Below, in pieces: positions 42,301 through 49,555 of a DNA stretch of 64,000 nucleotides. This stretch comes from an uncultured Oscillospiraceae bacterium (lineage in GTDB: Bacteria > Bacillota > Clostridia > Oscillospirales > Oscillospiraceae). The stretch is from assembly GCA_934552825.1 (NCBI GenBank), contig CAKTEQ010000004.1:124001-188000 (forward strand), given 5' to 3'. A program made the position numbers and the translations under genes. Under the pieces are notes generated by a model, which was not told the origin of the DNA, did not search any database, and saw only the letters and a program-made list of their open reading frames with translations. Within the stretch, counting starts at the first letter, position 1, and each line of letters begins with the position of its first letter.

Positions 42301-42784
42301 ATTCAACCATCACCGCAAGGAATACGGCTATATCACCCGCATGGGCAGCCACGTGTTCTTCAACGGCATGGCGCTGGGTGAGACAAACAAGATAAACATT
42401 GAGGACGGCAAGACCCTCGTCATCAAGTATCTGGGGCTGGGCGATCTGAATGACGACGGCACGCGCGTTGTCCAGTTTGAGCTCAATGGCATGCGCCGTG
42501 AGGTCTCCGTACCCGATCCCCACGCCGAAAATACCTCCTCCCTCGTGAACTTTGCGGATGAGGACGATGAGAATCAGATCGGCGCCTCCATCCCTGGCCT
42601 CGTCTCCAAGATAAACGTGAAGGTCGGCGATATCGTCGAGGAGAACCAGACCCTTGCCATCATCGAAGCCATGAAGATGGAGACTGCCGTAACAGCCCCC
42701 AAGGCGGGCGTTATTAAGCAGATCCCCGTCAAAGAGGGGCAGACCATCAAAGCGAGAGAGCTTCTCATCGTCATGGGCGACTGA
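39344..42784 (+). CDS. pyc: Pyruvate carboxylase
   Basis: A 1146-residue single-chain pyruvate carboxylase. The biotin carboxylase domain (1-460) starts KVLVANRGEIAIRIFRACYDLGI and has AAAGGGGRGMR and EMNPRIQVEHTVTE. The carboxyltransferase domain (about 530-1000) has TTMRDAHQSLLSTRMRT and HTHDTTGNQV. The C-terminal biotinyl domain carries the lysine in EAMKMET (K1111). It makes oxaloacetate from pyruvate, refilling the incomplete TCA route of an anaerobe. The start at 39344 has GAGGTG upstream. It stands alone, with its own promoter and terminator. Confidence 0.98.
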   Translation: MPKDCKDIKIEKVLVANRGEIAIRIFRACYDLGIHTVAIYSNEDTYSNFRTRADEAYLIGENKTPLGAYLDIPEIISMAKRRGVTAIHPGYGFLSENAEFAKACEDNGIIFIGPSSDILRKMGDKLSAKAIAIECGVPIIPGCTEPLKDAEEALEKARSFGFPVILKAAAGGGGRGMRRCDTEAEVKEAFELVHSEAEKSFGCGDIFMEKYLVDPKHIEVQILGDQYGNVYHLGERDCSLQRRYQKVVEFAPAWSVPHDTIEKLRTDAVKIAKSVGYVSAGTVEFLVDKDGNYYFIEMNPRIQVEHTVTEMVTNVDIVRAQILIAAGKPLSYPEIGLSCQEDLRMNGFAIQCRVTTEDPANNFAPDNGRITAYRSGGGFGVRLDGGNAAAGTTISPYYDSLLVKVTSWDVTFEAVCRKAARAINEIHVRGVKTNIPFVTNILKHPAFIAGRCHTKFIDETPELFEFSGSRDRATRVLKYIANIQVAAPNAERHQYDIPRFPIQQKAPDTGLKYLLDKEGPEAVKKWVLNQKKVLVTDTTMRDAHQSLLSTRMRTRDMVKGADGVADILRDCFSLEMWGGATFDVAYRFLHESPWERLSLLREHIPNIPFQMLLRGSNLVGYSNYPDNLVRAFIKEAAESGIDVFRVFDSLNWIPGMEIAMDEVLNQNKLLEATMCYTGDILDPKKDKYDLKYYINLAKELEKRGAHTLCIKDMSGLLKPYAAKKLISALKQEVGIPIHLHTHDTTGNQVATVLMAAEAGVDIVDLAAAPMSGLTSQPSLDAVVAALQETERDTGLDLRRVQELSNYWSDVRLRYESFDNGLKTSTTDIYRYEIPGGQYTNLQPQVASLGLGSRFEDVKEMYKTVNDMLGDIVKVTPSSKMVGDLAIFMVQNDLTPENIVEKGKSLAFPDSVVSFFKGMMGQPAWGFPEDLQKVVLKGEEPITCRPGELLEPVDFDKMREEVSKFMVGTPNMKSLISYAMYPKVYEEFNHHRKEYGYITRMGSHVFFNGMALGETNKINIEDGKTLVIKYLGLGDLNDDGTRVVQFELNGMRREVSVPDPHAENTSSLVNFADEDDENQIGASIPGLVSKINVKVGDIVEENQTLAIIEAMKMETAVTAPKAGVIKQIPVKEGQTIKARELLIVMGD

Positions 42785-42797
42785 TAAGATCATAATT

Positions 42798-42835
42798 AAA
42801 GAGCAGGTATTCACACGAATACCTGCTCTTTTTAT
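42798..42835. terminator. Bidirectional terminator between pyc and the HAD gene
   Basis: A 15-bp perfect stem (42798-42812 with 42817-42831), loop ACAC, with TTTTT after it on the plus strand and A's before it. Confidence 0.9.
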
Positions 42836-43518
42836 ATTTCTCTTACGAGCTTCACAAATTCATCCAGATCTCTCACCTGATAGTCCGGCTTTATGTCTCC
42901 GCTGTCCCTGCTCTCCGGGTTCAGCCAGACGGTCCTGATGCCCGCGTTTATACCGCCCTTGATATCCGATGTAAGGCTGTCCCCGATTATTACCGTCTCC
43001 TCCCGGCAGAAATCAGGGATTCTGCGGAAACAGTAGTCGAAGAAACCAGCTTCCGGCTTGTTAAATCCCGTGTTCTGGGAGATGAACACATCCTCAAAAT
43101 ACCGGCCGATACCGGAACTGAGCATTCGGCTTTCCTGGACCTTTGCCGTGCCGTTTGAAACTATGTACAGCCTGAAATCCCCGTAAAGCGCCTCAAGAGC
43201 CGCCTCTGCTCCCGGCATGAAATAATGCCCTATGCAGAGATAGTTTTCATATTTTTCCGCCGTCTCCCCGGCAAGCTCCGGATCCTTCCACAGCTCCCGG
43301 AAAAGCGCTCTGAAGCGGTATGCCAGCACCTGCTCCCGTGTAAGCTCCCCCCGTTCCAGCATACGCCAGTGCTCAGCATTTATCTCGCTGTACCGCCGGA
43401 GAGTCTCCTCCGTGGGATCAACGCCCATCTCCCCGAGCGCCCGCCCGACGGCTATCTTCTCCGCTCTGTGGAAATCCAGCAATGTATCGTCAAGATCGAA
43501 TAGAATGTTCCTTATCAT
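42832..43518 (-). CDS. HAD-superfamily phosphatase, YjjG-like nucleotidase
   Basis: A 228-residue HAD hydrolase with all four motifs: FDLDDTLLDF (I), VSNGTA (II), the KPEAGFF lysine (III) and IIGDSLTSDIKGG (IV). The alpha-helical cap is of the YjjG/haloacid-dehalogenase type, and YjjG-type enzymes dephosphorylate non-canonical pyrimidine nucleotides. The start at 43518 is preferred (GGAGA upstream) over a longer frame. Other HAD phosphatase roles cannot be ruled out. Confidence 0.9.
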   Translation of the reverse strand: MIRNILFDLDDTLLDFHRAEKIAVGRALGEMGVDPTEETLRRYSEINAEHWRMLERGELTREQVLAYRFRALFRELWKDPELAGETAEKYENYLCIGHYFMPGAEAALEALYGDFRLYIVSNGTAKVQESRMLSSGIGRYFEDVFISQNTGFNKPEAGFFDYCFRRIPDFCREETVIIGDSLTSDIKGGINAGIRTVWLNPESRDSGDIKPDYQVRDLDEFVKLVREI

Positions 43519-43569
43519 ATGTGCTCTCCGTTGCTTTTTTAAGCATGATAGCACACTTTCGGGTCTATG

Positions 43570-44976
43570 TCACGCCTGTATCGCTTTTATGTCCCTGTTA
43601 AAGCTCCGGTACGTAATAATTATAACGCCCAGCGAGGCTGCAAAGGTCAGCACGTCCGCGACCGGCATGGAATAGAGGACGCCATCCAGCCCGAAAAACG
43701 GCGGCAGCAGCAGCGCCAGCCCGACGCCCAACACCACCTCACGGAGCATGGAGAGCCCTGTTGACACCCATGCCTTGCCCAGGGACTGTATGAAAATAAA
43801 GGTCCCCTTGTTCACACAGGCAAGGATTATCATGCAGAGATATGTGCGCATGGACTTGACGGCAAACTCAGTGTAATAAACGCTCTCGCTGCCCGCGCCG
43901 AAGATACCGATTATCTGTCTCGGGAGGCACATTACTATCACGAACGCAATGACCCCCAGGCCTGTCAGCGCAGCGAGAAGTCTTGTAAAGAACGCCCTTG
44001 CCCTGTCCGGCCGCCGTGCGCCCACATTATATCCCACGACAGGTATGCAGCCGGCAGACATGCCCACGGCTACGGAAATCACTATCTGGAAAAACTTCAT
44101 AACTATGCCCAGCACCGCCATGGGTATCTGTGCATACTGCGCCTGACTGAACACCTCGTCCCTCGCTCCGTATTTCACCACCATGTTCTGTATGGCAGCC
44201 ATCGCCGCTACTAGGGATATCTGGGCGAGAAAGCTGCACAGCCCCATTATGAGAAACCGTCCCATGAGGCTCCACTCTGGTCTGAAGCAGCTTCCGTCCA
44301 GCCGAAGTACCTTCATCCGCCGCAGGTACCATATGCTCAGCACAGCAGTCGCTACCTGTCCCAGCACAGTCGCCACGGCGGCGCCCATCATGCCCCAGCG
44401 GAAAACAAAAATGAACACTGGGTCGAGTACTATGTTTATCCCCGCTCCGATAAGAGTGGACACCATGGCAAATTTAGGGCTTCCATCCGCCCGTATGAGG
44501 GGATTGACCGCCTGCCCAAACACATAAAAGGGTATTCCGAGAGTTATCCAGAAGAAATACTCCTTCCCGCAGGTGAAGGTCTGCTCATTCACCCTGCCGC
44601 CGAAGGCTGTGAGTATACCGTCCATGAATATAATGTATACCGCCGTTATGACAGCGCCGCACACCACGCTCAGCCCAACGGCATTGCCCACCGCCCGACT
44701 GCCCTTTTTCCTATCGCCGGCGCCCAGGCAGATGCTGACAAAGGCGCAGCATCCATCGCCTATCATCACGGCGACAGCCAGCGCCACTACCGTCATCGGG
44801 TACACCACCGTGTTCGCGGCGTTGCCGAAAGAACCCAGATAATCGGCATTCGCTATAAATATCTGGTCCACAATATTATAGAGTGCCGCCACAAGGAGAG
44901 ATATCACATTGGGCACGGCATATTTCCTCATGAGCTTGCCCGGCTTCTCAGTCACGAGAAATGAGTTTTCTTCCAT
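43570..44976 (-). CDS. MATE-family efflux protein, MepA subfamily
   Basis: A 468-residue MATE protein with about 12 helices. The N-terminus (MRKYAVPNVISLLVAALYNIVDQIFIAN) and GDGCCAFVSICLGAGDRKKG match the MepA branch. GGAGG lies upstream of the ATG at 44976. MepA-type proteins export cationic drugs and, in many Clostridia, are placed under guanidine-sensing RNAs. A short structured leader with a T tract lies immediately upstream here, so guanidine or guanidinium-like export is a reasonable inference. It is a different subfamily from the MATE protein at 4814-6169. Confidence 0.92.
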   Translation of the reverse strand: MEENSFLVTEKPGKLMRKYAVPNVISLLVAALYNIVDQIFIANADYLGSFGNAANTVVYPMTVVALAVAVMIGDGCCAFVSICLGAGDRKKGSRAVGNAVGLSVVCGAVITAVYIIFMDGILTAFGGRVNEQTFTCGKEYFFWITLGIPFYVFGQAVNPLIRADGSPKFAMVSTLIGAGINIVLDPVFIFVFRWGMMGAAVATVLGQVATAVLSIWYLRRMKVLRLDGSCFRPEWSLMGRFLIMGLCSFLAQISLVAAMAAIQNMVVKYGARDEVFSQAQYAQIPMAVLGIVMKFFQIVISVAVGMSAGCIPVVGYNVGARRPDRARAFFTRLLAALTGLGVIAFVIVMCLPRQIIGIFGAGSESVYYTEFAVKSMRTYLCMIILACVNKGTFIFIQSLGKAWVSTGLSMLREVVLGVGLALLLPPFFGLDGVLYSMPVADVLTFAASLGVIIITYRSFNRDIKAIQA

Positions 44977-44990
44977 CCGTATTACCTCCA

Positions 44991-45050
44991 AAAACAAAAA
45001 AGCAGCGGCGCACCTGTCAGTTGGACTTATGCCCCAGGCCGCTCACTGCA
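44991..45050 (-). promoter_or_regulatory. Candidate guanidine-IV (mepA-motif) riboswitch with terminator
   Basis: On the minus strand a 48-base GC-rich structured element (45049 to 45002) has outer pairing GCGGC / GCCGC and inner CCUG / CAGG, with a GGGGCAUAAGUCC hairpin. It is followed by TTTTTTGTTTTT and then, at once, the MATE gene's GGAGG. A compact terminator-overlapping RNA directly before a MepA-type gene is the known setting of the guanidine-IV class. The assignment rests on position and architecture, not on a covariance-model match. Confidence 0.55.
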
Positions 45051-45057
45051 AAAATAA

Positions 45058-45105
45058 AACGGGTGGCTGAAATAACCGGATTTACGCCGTTTCAGCCACT
45101 CGTTA
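45058..45105 (-). terminator. Terminator after udk (or first hairpin of the MATE leader)
   Basis: On the minus strand AACGAGTGGCTGAAA pairs with TTTCAGCCACCCGTT (one G-T wobble), followed by TTATTTTT. It sits 57 bases past the udk stop. Because the MATE promoter at 45114-45142 would start transcripts right at its base, it may also be part of the MATE leader. Confidence 0.75.
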
Positions 45106-45113
45106 CTGATTGT

Positions 45114-45142
45114 ATATTACCATCTGCCGTCTCCCTGTGCAA
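45114..45142 (-). promoter_or_regulatory. Probable promoter of the MepA-type MATE gene
   Basis: On the minus strand TTGCAC (45137-45142), a 17-bp spacer and TAATAT (45114-45119) with TGG just upstream (extended -10). Transcription would start near 45107, giving a leader of about 130 bases before the ATG. Confidence 0.6.
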
Positions 45143-45161
45143 AGGCATTTTTAACCAAAAA

Positions 45162-45779
45162 TCACCGGAGGATATGGGTGTTTATGCTCTCCATTATCAT
45201 ACTCAGCGCCACTGTATTGCTGCCGCCTCGGGGCACCACTATATCGGCGTTGCGCTTTGACGGCTCCACAAACTTCTCGTGCATGGGCTTTACCGTTGTG
45301 AGATACTGCTCTATAACGCTCTCAAGGCTGCGCCCTCTGTCCCGCACGTCCCGGACTATACGCCGCAGAATGCGCTCATCAGCGTCCGCGTCCACGAATA
45401 TCTTTATATCCATCATGTCGCACATGCGCTTGTCGTGGAGTATCAGTATTCCCTCCACGATTATTACCGGCGCGGGATTAAGCTCCTTTGTCTCCTTCGC
45501 CCGGTTGTGCACGGTGTAGTCATAAACGGGGCACTGAGCCGCCTCGCCCCGGCGCAGCGCCGCCAGGTCGCGGAGTATAAGATCAGTGTCGAAGGCGTCC
45601 GGATGGTCATAATTCAGCTTCGCACGTTGCTCATATGTCAGATCGTCGTGGGCTTTATAGTAATTGTCGTAGTACACAACGGTCACGTTGCCGCCGAAGC
45701 GCCGGACTATCTTCTCCGTTATTGTGGTCTTGCCGCTGCCTGTGCCGCCCGCTATGCCTATTGTAATGACGTTTCCCAT
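45162..45779 (-). CDS. udk: Uridine kinase
   Basis: A 205-residue uridine/cytidine kinase with P-loop GIAGGTGSGKTT, YYDNYYKAHDDL, the NYDHPDAFDTDL segment and the RRIVRDVRDRGR lid. It salvages uridine and cytidine to UMP and CMP. The ATG at 45779 is nine bases from GAGGTG; an upstream GTG overlaps that site. It is divergent from deoD, so two nucleoside-salvage genes sit back to back. Confidence 0.95.
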   Translation of the reverse strand: MGNVITIGIAGGTGSGKTTITEKIVRRFGGNVTVVYYDNYYKAHDDLTYEQRAKLNYDHPDAFDTDLILRDLAALRRGEAAQCPVYDYTVHNRAKETKELNPAPVIIVEGILILHDKRMCDMMDIKIFVDADADERILRRIVRDVRDRGRSLESVIEQYLTTVKPMHEKFVEPSKRNADIVVPRGGSNTVALSMIMESINTHILR

Positions 45780-45843
45780 TGAAACAGCCACCTCACATAA
45801 ATTATTCGACAGGATTTTACCACATTATCTCCCCTTATGCAAT

Positions 45844-45872
45844 TTGACTTTTGCCTTTACTGGATATATAAT
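45844..45872 (+). promoter_or_regulatory. Promoter of deoD
   Basis: TTGACT (45844-45849), a 17-bp spacer and TATAAT (45867-45872), 31 bases before the ATG. GGAGGTG precedes the start. Confidence 0.85.
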
Positions 45873-45903
45873 TTTGTTATATAAATTTCGGAGGTGCTTA
45901 TAT

Positions 45904-46626
45904 ATGTCCACTCCCCATAATTCAGCCAATCCTGGCGATTTTGCCAAAACCGTACTCATGCCCGGCGATCCCCTCAGGGCAAAGTTCATCGCCGAAACTT
46001 TTCTTGAAAGCCCCGTGCTTGTGAACAACGTCCGCGGCGTTCAAGGCTATACCGGCTTCTGGAAGGGTAGGCGCGTGTCCGTTCAGGCAAGCGGCATGGG
46101 CATTCCCTCTATCGGCATTTACAGCTGGGAGCTGTATACCATGTACGGCGTCGAGAATATCATCCGCATCGGCTCCGCCGGCGGCATCAGCGATGACCTG
46201 AAACTCATGGACGTGGTAGCGGGCATGGGCGCCTGCACCGACTCAAACTTTGCCCACCAGTTTGGGCTCAAGGGCACGTTTGCCCCCATCGCGGATTTCT
46301 CGCTCCTCTCCTGCGCGGCTGACTGCGCAAAGGCTAAAGGCGTCGAGCTGCGCGTTGGCAACATAATGTCCGCGGATAACTTCTACGACCCTGACGCCGT
46401 TGACGGCGCGGACCAGTGGAAGAAGATGGGCGTGCTTGCAGTTGAGATGGAGGCGGCAGGACTCTATATGACCGCCGCGAGAGCCCATAAGCGCGCTCTG
46501 TGCCTGTGCACTATCTCCGACCATATGTACCGTCCGGAACAGCTCACAGCTCAGGAGCGTCAGGAGAGCATGACCCAGATGATTGAGATTGCTCTTGACA
46601 CCGCTGCCGCCATGGACTCCAAATAA
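45904..46626 (+). CDS. deoD: Purine-nucleoside phosphorylase, DeoD type
   Basis: A 240-residue hexameric-type PNP. VLMPGDPLRAKFIAE, GMGIPSIGIYSWEL, RIGSAGGI and the late EMEAAGLY and SDHM segments are diagnostic; the Asp in SDH is the base-binding catalytic residue. It cleaves purine (deoxy)nucleosides with phosphate. It is divergent from udk and has its own promoter and terminator. Confidence 0.97.
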   Translation: MSTPHNSANPGDFAKTVLMPGDPLRAKFIAETFLESPVLVNNVRGVQGYTGFWKGRRVSVQASGMGIPSIGIYSWELYTMYGVENIIRIGSAGGISDDLKLMDVVAGMGACTDSNFAHQFGLKGTFAPIADFSLLSCAADCAKAKGVELRVGNIMSADNFYDPDAVDGADQWKKMGVLAVEMEAAGLYMTAARAHKRALCLCTISDHMYRPEQLTAQERQESMTQMIEIALDTAAAMDSK

Positions 46627-46647
46627 ATCTGTAAATTTATTAATATT

Positions 46648-46682
46648 AAAATACCCGGTGACGTGATGTCACCGGGTATTTT
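46648..46682. terminator. Bidirectional terminator between deoD and the fatty-acid operon
   Basis: A 15-bp stem (46648-46662 with 46668-46682), loop GTGAT, with T's after it on both strands. It ends the deoD transcript and, on the minus strand, the long fab/acc operon. Confidence 0.88.
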
Positions 46683-48347
46683 TCACGGTCTTTGCAGTCT
46701 GCCTTCGGCGAGGTCCTTTTTCGCCTGCTCTTGCAGAACAGTGTGCTGCTTCTTCCCCGTTGAGTTGTATGGCAGCTTTTCCACGAAGGCATAGTATCTC
46801 GGGCATTTGTATTTGGAGACGCCGTTGTGGTTCACGCAGTAGTGATTGAGTTCTTTCGCCGTAAGCGACGGATCCGACACTACAACGTATGCCGCCACAG
46901 CCTGGCCTCTGGAAGGATCCGGTACGCCGACCACCATGCAGTCTAGCACCTTTTCGTTCTCGTTAATGACAGCCTCCAGCTGCTCCGGGTAGATATTCTC
47001 CCCCATGCAGATTATCATGTTATCCTTCCTGCCGGCGACGGTTATGTACTGCTTTTCGTCCCAGGTACCCACGTCCTTTGTGTAGAACCAGCCCTTGTAA
47101 TATTTCTCCCTCGTCTGTTCCTCGTTCTTCGTATAGCTCAAAGCGCTCTTCTCGCAGGTGAAGATTATTATCTCCCCCGGCGTCGAGCCGTCCATGGGCA
47201 CAATGTCGTCAGGCTCCGCCCTCCGGTCCTCGTATATGCGCACAAGACGCACCTCGTCCCCGGTGCAAGCTGTGCCCGCAGTACCCGCCATATCCGGCAA
47301 GTCGTACGGTCGGAGGAAACTGTTCCAGAAGGTCTCCGTCGTGCCGTAACCATTGAATATGTTCGGGGTGAGCAGCTTCTGAAACCGCTCGCACGCGCTC
47401 TTTTCCAGCGGACTGCCCATGGTGACTATCCCTTTGAGGGCGCTCAGGTCAGCCGGGTGCCGCTCCTGCCGCACTGCCAGATTGCTAAGCGCCGAGGGAA
47501 CACCTATCAGATACGTTATCCCATATTTCTCCACATAATCAAAGCAACTCTTTGCACTGAACATCCGCATTATCACGACGGAGCCGCCCACGTAGAGCGT
47601 GGGCGTCAGTCCCCCGGAATGGAGCCCGCCCCGGTGGAACCAGGGTGTCATGTTCATGGTCGTGTCCATTGGCGACAGGGGAAAGTGCATTATGGTATCG
47701 TGGGCGGAGAGCACCTCGTTCACGTCGTTCAGGGGTACTCCCTTTGGTACCCCCGTCGTCCCTGAGGTGCAAAGGCGTGTCACCTCGGCATACATATTTG
47801 GCACGAAGTCCCTCTCAGGCTCATCAGTGCCGTAACGTTCCACAAAATCCCCGAAGAATACGTGCCCTGTGGGCAGCTCGGGCTTCTCCCCCCGGTAGTC
47901 TACGGCGATGATGACCTCCGGCTTGTGCTCGCTGAGCTCCACTGCCCGCCACGCCATCTCCTTCACGTCGCAGTCGTAGACATATACCTTGGGCATATCC
48001 CTGTCGATAAGCGCCGCCGTCTCCCCTGCGGAGAGGTTGAAATTCACAGGGCTGTTTATCGCCCCGAGCTTCCGGGGCGCGATATAACAGAATGCGAACT
48101 GAGGCGAGTTATACAGCTGATAGAGGACCACGTCCCCCGCCCTTACGCCCGCGGAGCTCAGAGCGTTTGCCAGACGGTTCACGTCCCCGTTAAGCTCGCC
48201 ATAGGTCCAGACTTTGTCCTGCATCGGGTCCACCATGGCGCGCCTGTCCGGACGGCGGCGCACATTGCGCATAAAGCCCTCCAGCCATGTGAAGGAGCTC
48301 TCGAACACCCCTTTGAATTTTTCCACGTCGTATGTATAGCTGCTCAT
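46683..48347 (-). CDS. AMP-dependent acyl-CoA synthetase/ligase (ANL superfamily)
   Basis: A 554-residue adenylate-forming enzyme. The A3 signature LCTSGTTGVPKGVP, A5 GYGTTETFW, A7/A8 region GWFYTKDVGTWDEKQYITVAGRKDNMIICMGENIYPEQLE and the A10 lysine in PYNSTGKKQ are all present, so it should be active. It would activate a carboxylic acid as acyl-AMP and pass it to CoA or a carrier thiol. It is the last gene of the fatty-acid synthesis operon (four-base overlap with the ketosynthase). That is unusual and suggests feeding an outside acid into, or recycling a product from, the pathway. The chain specificity is unknown. Confidence 0.92.
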   Translation of the reverse strand: MSSYTYDVEKFKGVFESSFTWLEGFMRNVRRRPDRRAMVDPMQDKVWTYGELNGDVNRLANALSSAGVRAGDVVLYQLYNSPQFAFCYIAPRKLGAINSPVNFNLSAGETAALIDRDMPKVYVYDCDVKEMAWRAVELSEHKPEVIIAVDYRGEKPELPTGHVFFGDFVERYGTDEPERDFVPNMYAEVTRLCTSGTTGVPKGVPLNDVNEVLSAHDTIMHFPLSPMDTTMNMTPWFHRGGLHSGGLTPTLYVGGSVVIMRMFSAKSCFDYVEKYGITYLIGVPSALSNLAVRQERHPADLSALKGIVTMGSPLEKSACERFQKLLTPNIFNGYGTTETFWNSFLRPYDLPDMAGTAGTACTGDEVRLVRIYEDRRAEPDDIVPMDGSTPGEIIIFTCEKSALSYTKNEEQTREKYYKGWFYTKDVGTWDEKQYITVAGRKDNMIICMGENIYPEQLEAVINENEKVLDCMVVGVPDPSRGQAVAAYVVVSDPSLTAKELNHYCVNHNGVSKYKCPRYYAFVEKLPYNSTGKKQHTVLQEQAKKDLAEGRLQRP

Positions 48348-49555
48348 CGAACACTCTCCCTGACTTTACCCACAATGACACAGGAGTTCTGGCCTCCAAA
48401 GCCCATTGCGTTGGACATTGCCGCATTGATCTCCTTTTTTCTGCTCGTCATGACGATATGGAGTCCAAGCTCCTCCGGCTGGCTGCCGCCCGTGTTTGGG
48501 GGCAGAACACCGCTGCGCACCGCCTGCACGCAGGCTATTACCTCCGCGATGCCGCCGGCTCCCATCATATGCCCCGTGGCGCCCTTCGTGGAACTGACGG
48601 GCACGGCCATATCTCCGAACACCCGCCGTATCGCCAGCGCCTCCGCAAGGTCGCCGGCTGCCGTAGCCGTACCGTGGGCGTTGATATAGCCTATGTCCTC
48701 AGGCTGCAGGCCCGCATTTTCCAGCGCCCGCTTCATGCAGGCGGCGGCTCCCGTCCCCTCCGGGTCCGGGGACACGGGATTGAATGCGTCCGTGTTATTC
48801 CCGCAGCCCAGAAGCTCCGCCAACGGCTCGGCGCCCCGCGCCGCGGCATAGTCCGCCCTTTCCAGTACTGCAGCCGCGCCGCCTTCACCCATGACAAATC
48901 CGTTTCTCTCCTCGTCAAAGGGACGGCACTCCCCGGTCTTGGAGAGCGCGCCGGTCTTCGTCAGGCTCTGGATGAGCGCCGGACTTACGGCGGCCTCGCC
49001 CGCCATCACCACCACGGCGTCAGCCTCTCCCGAGCATATAAGCATGGACGCGAGCATTATCGCGTCTCCGCCGGAGGAGCACGCTGTGCTCACGGTCATG
49101 CTGGGACCCTTTATCCCGTGGTTTATGGCGAACTGTGCCGGGGCGATATTCCCCATAGCCTTGACGAGAAACTTCGGTCCCGCGCTTTTCCCGTCCTTTA
49201 CCCAGTCTCCGCCCGTCTCGCCAATGAGCTTTATGCCGCTCAGCGCCGTACCCATGACGATGCCGACTCTGTTGCTGCGGGTATCAAGCCCGCTCTGCTC
49301 GACCGCCTCCCGGGCTGCGACGTAGGCATACTGCATATACGGCTCCAGATCCATAACAAGGCGCATGGGCAGGTGCTCTTTTGGGTTAAAGTCCCGCACC
49401 TCGCCCGCTCTGTGTATGGGCAGCGCCGAGGTGTCCAGCTTTGTTATCTCGCCGATACCGCTCTTGCCGGAAACGATCCCCTCCCAAAAGCTGTCGGCAC
49501 CTATGCCGACGGGCGTCACCGCGCCCATGCCGGTTATATATATCTTATCTCTCAT
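48344..49555 (-). CDS. Beta-ketoacyl-ACP synthase II-type, divergent copy
   Basis: A 403-residue ketosynthase with the Cys-His-His triad C159 (VSTACSSGG), H294 (NAHGTATAAGD) and H329 (TKGATGHMMG), plus K324. The nucleophile context TACSSGG differs from the TACASGTNA of the neighbouring copy, and the protein is shorter and more diverged, so it may prefer another acyl chain or primer. The start at 49555 (GGTGGAG upstream) overlaps the other ketosynthase gene by 11 bases. As the triad is complete, it is not a chain-length-factor-type inactive partner. Confidence 0.9.
   Translation of the reverse strand: MRDKIYITGMGAVTPVGIGADSFWEGIVSGKSGIGEITKLDTSALPIHRAGEVRDFNPKEHLPMRLVMDLEPYMQYAYVAAREAVEQSGLDTRSNRVGIVMGTALSGIKLIGETGGDWVKDGKSAGPKFLVKAMGNIAPAQFAINHGIKGPSMTVSTACSSGGDAIMLASMLICSGEADAVVVMAGEAAVSPALIQSLTKTGALSKTGECRPFDEERNGFVMGEGGAAAVLERADYAAARGAEPLAELLGCGNNTDAFNPVSPDPEGTGAAACMKRALENAGLQPEDIGYINAHGTATAAGDLAEALAIRRVFGDMAVPVSSTKGATGHMMGAGGIAEVIACVQAVRSGVLPPNTGGSQPEELGLHIVMTSRKKEINAAMSNAMGFGGQNSCVIVGKVRESVR

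Noticed and set aside
39482..42814. A 1110-codon open frame on the minus strand opposite pyc
   Set aside because: It is the mirror of strong RNY-type codon use in the pyc gene. The protein shows no domains and there is no ribosome-binding site or promoter.
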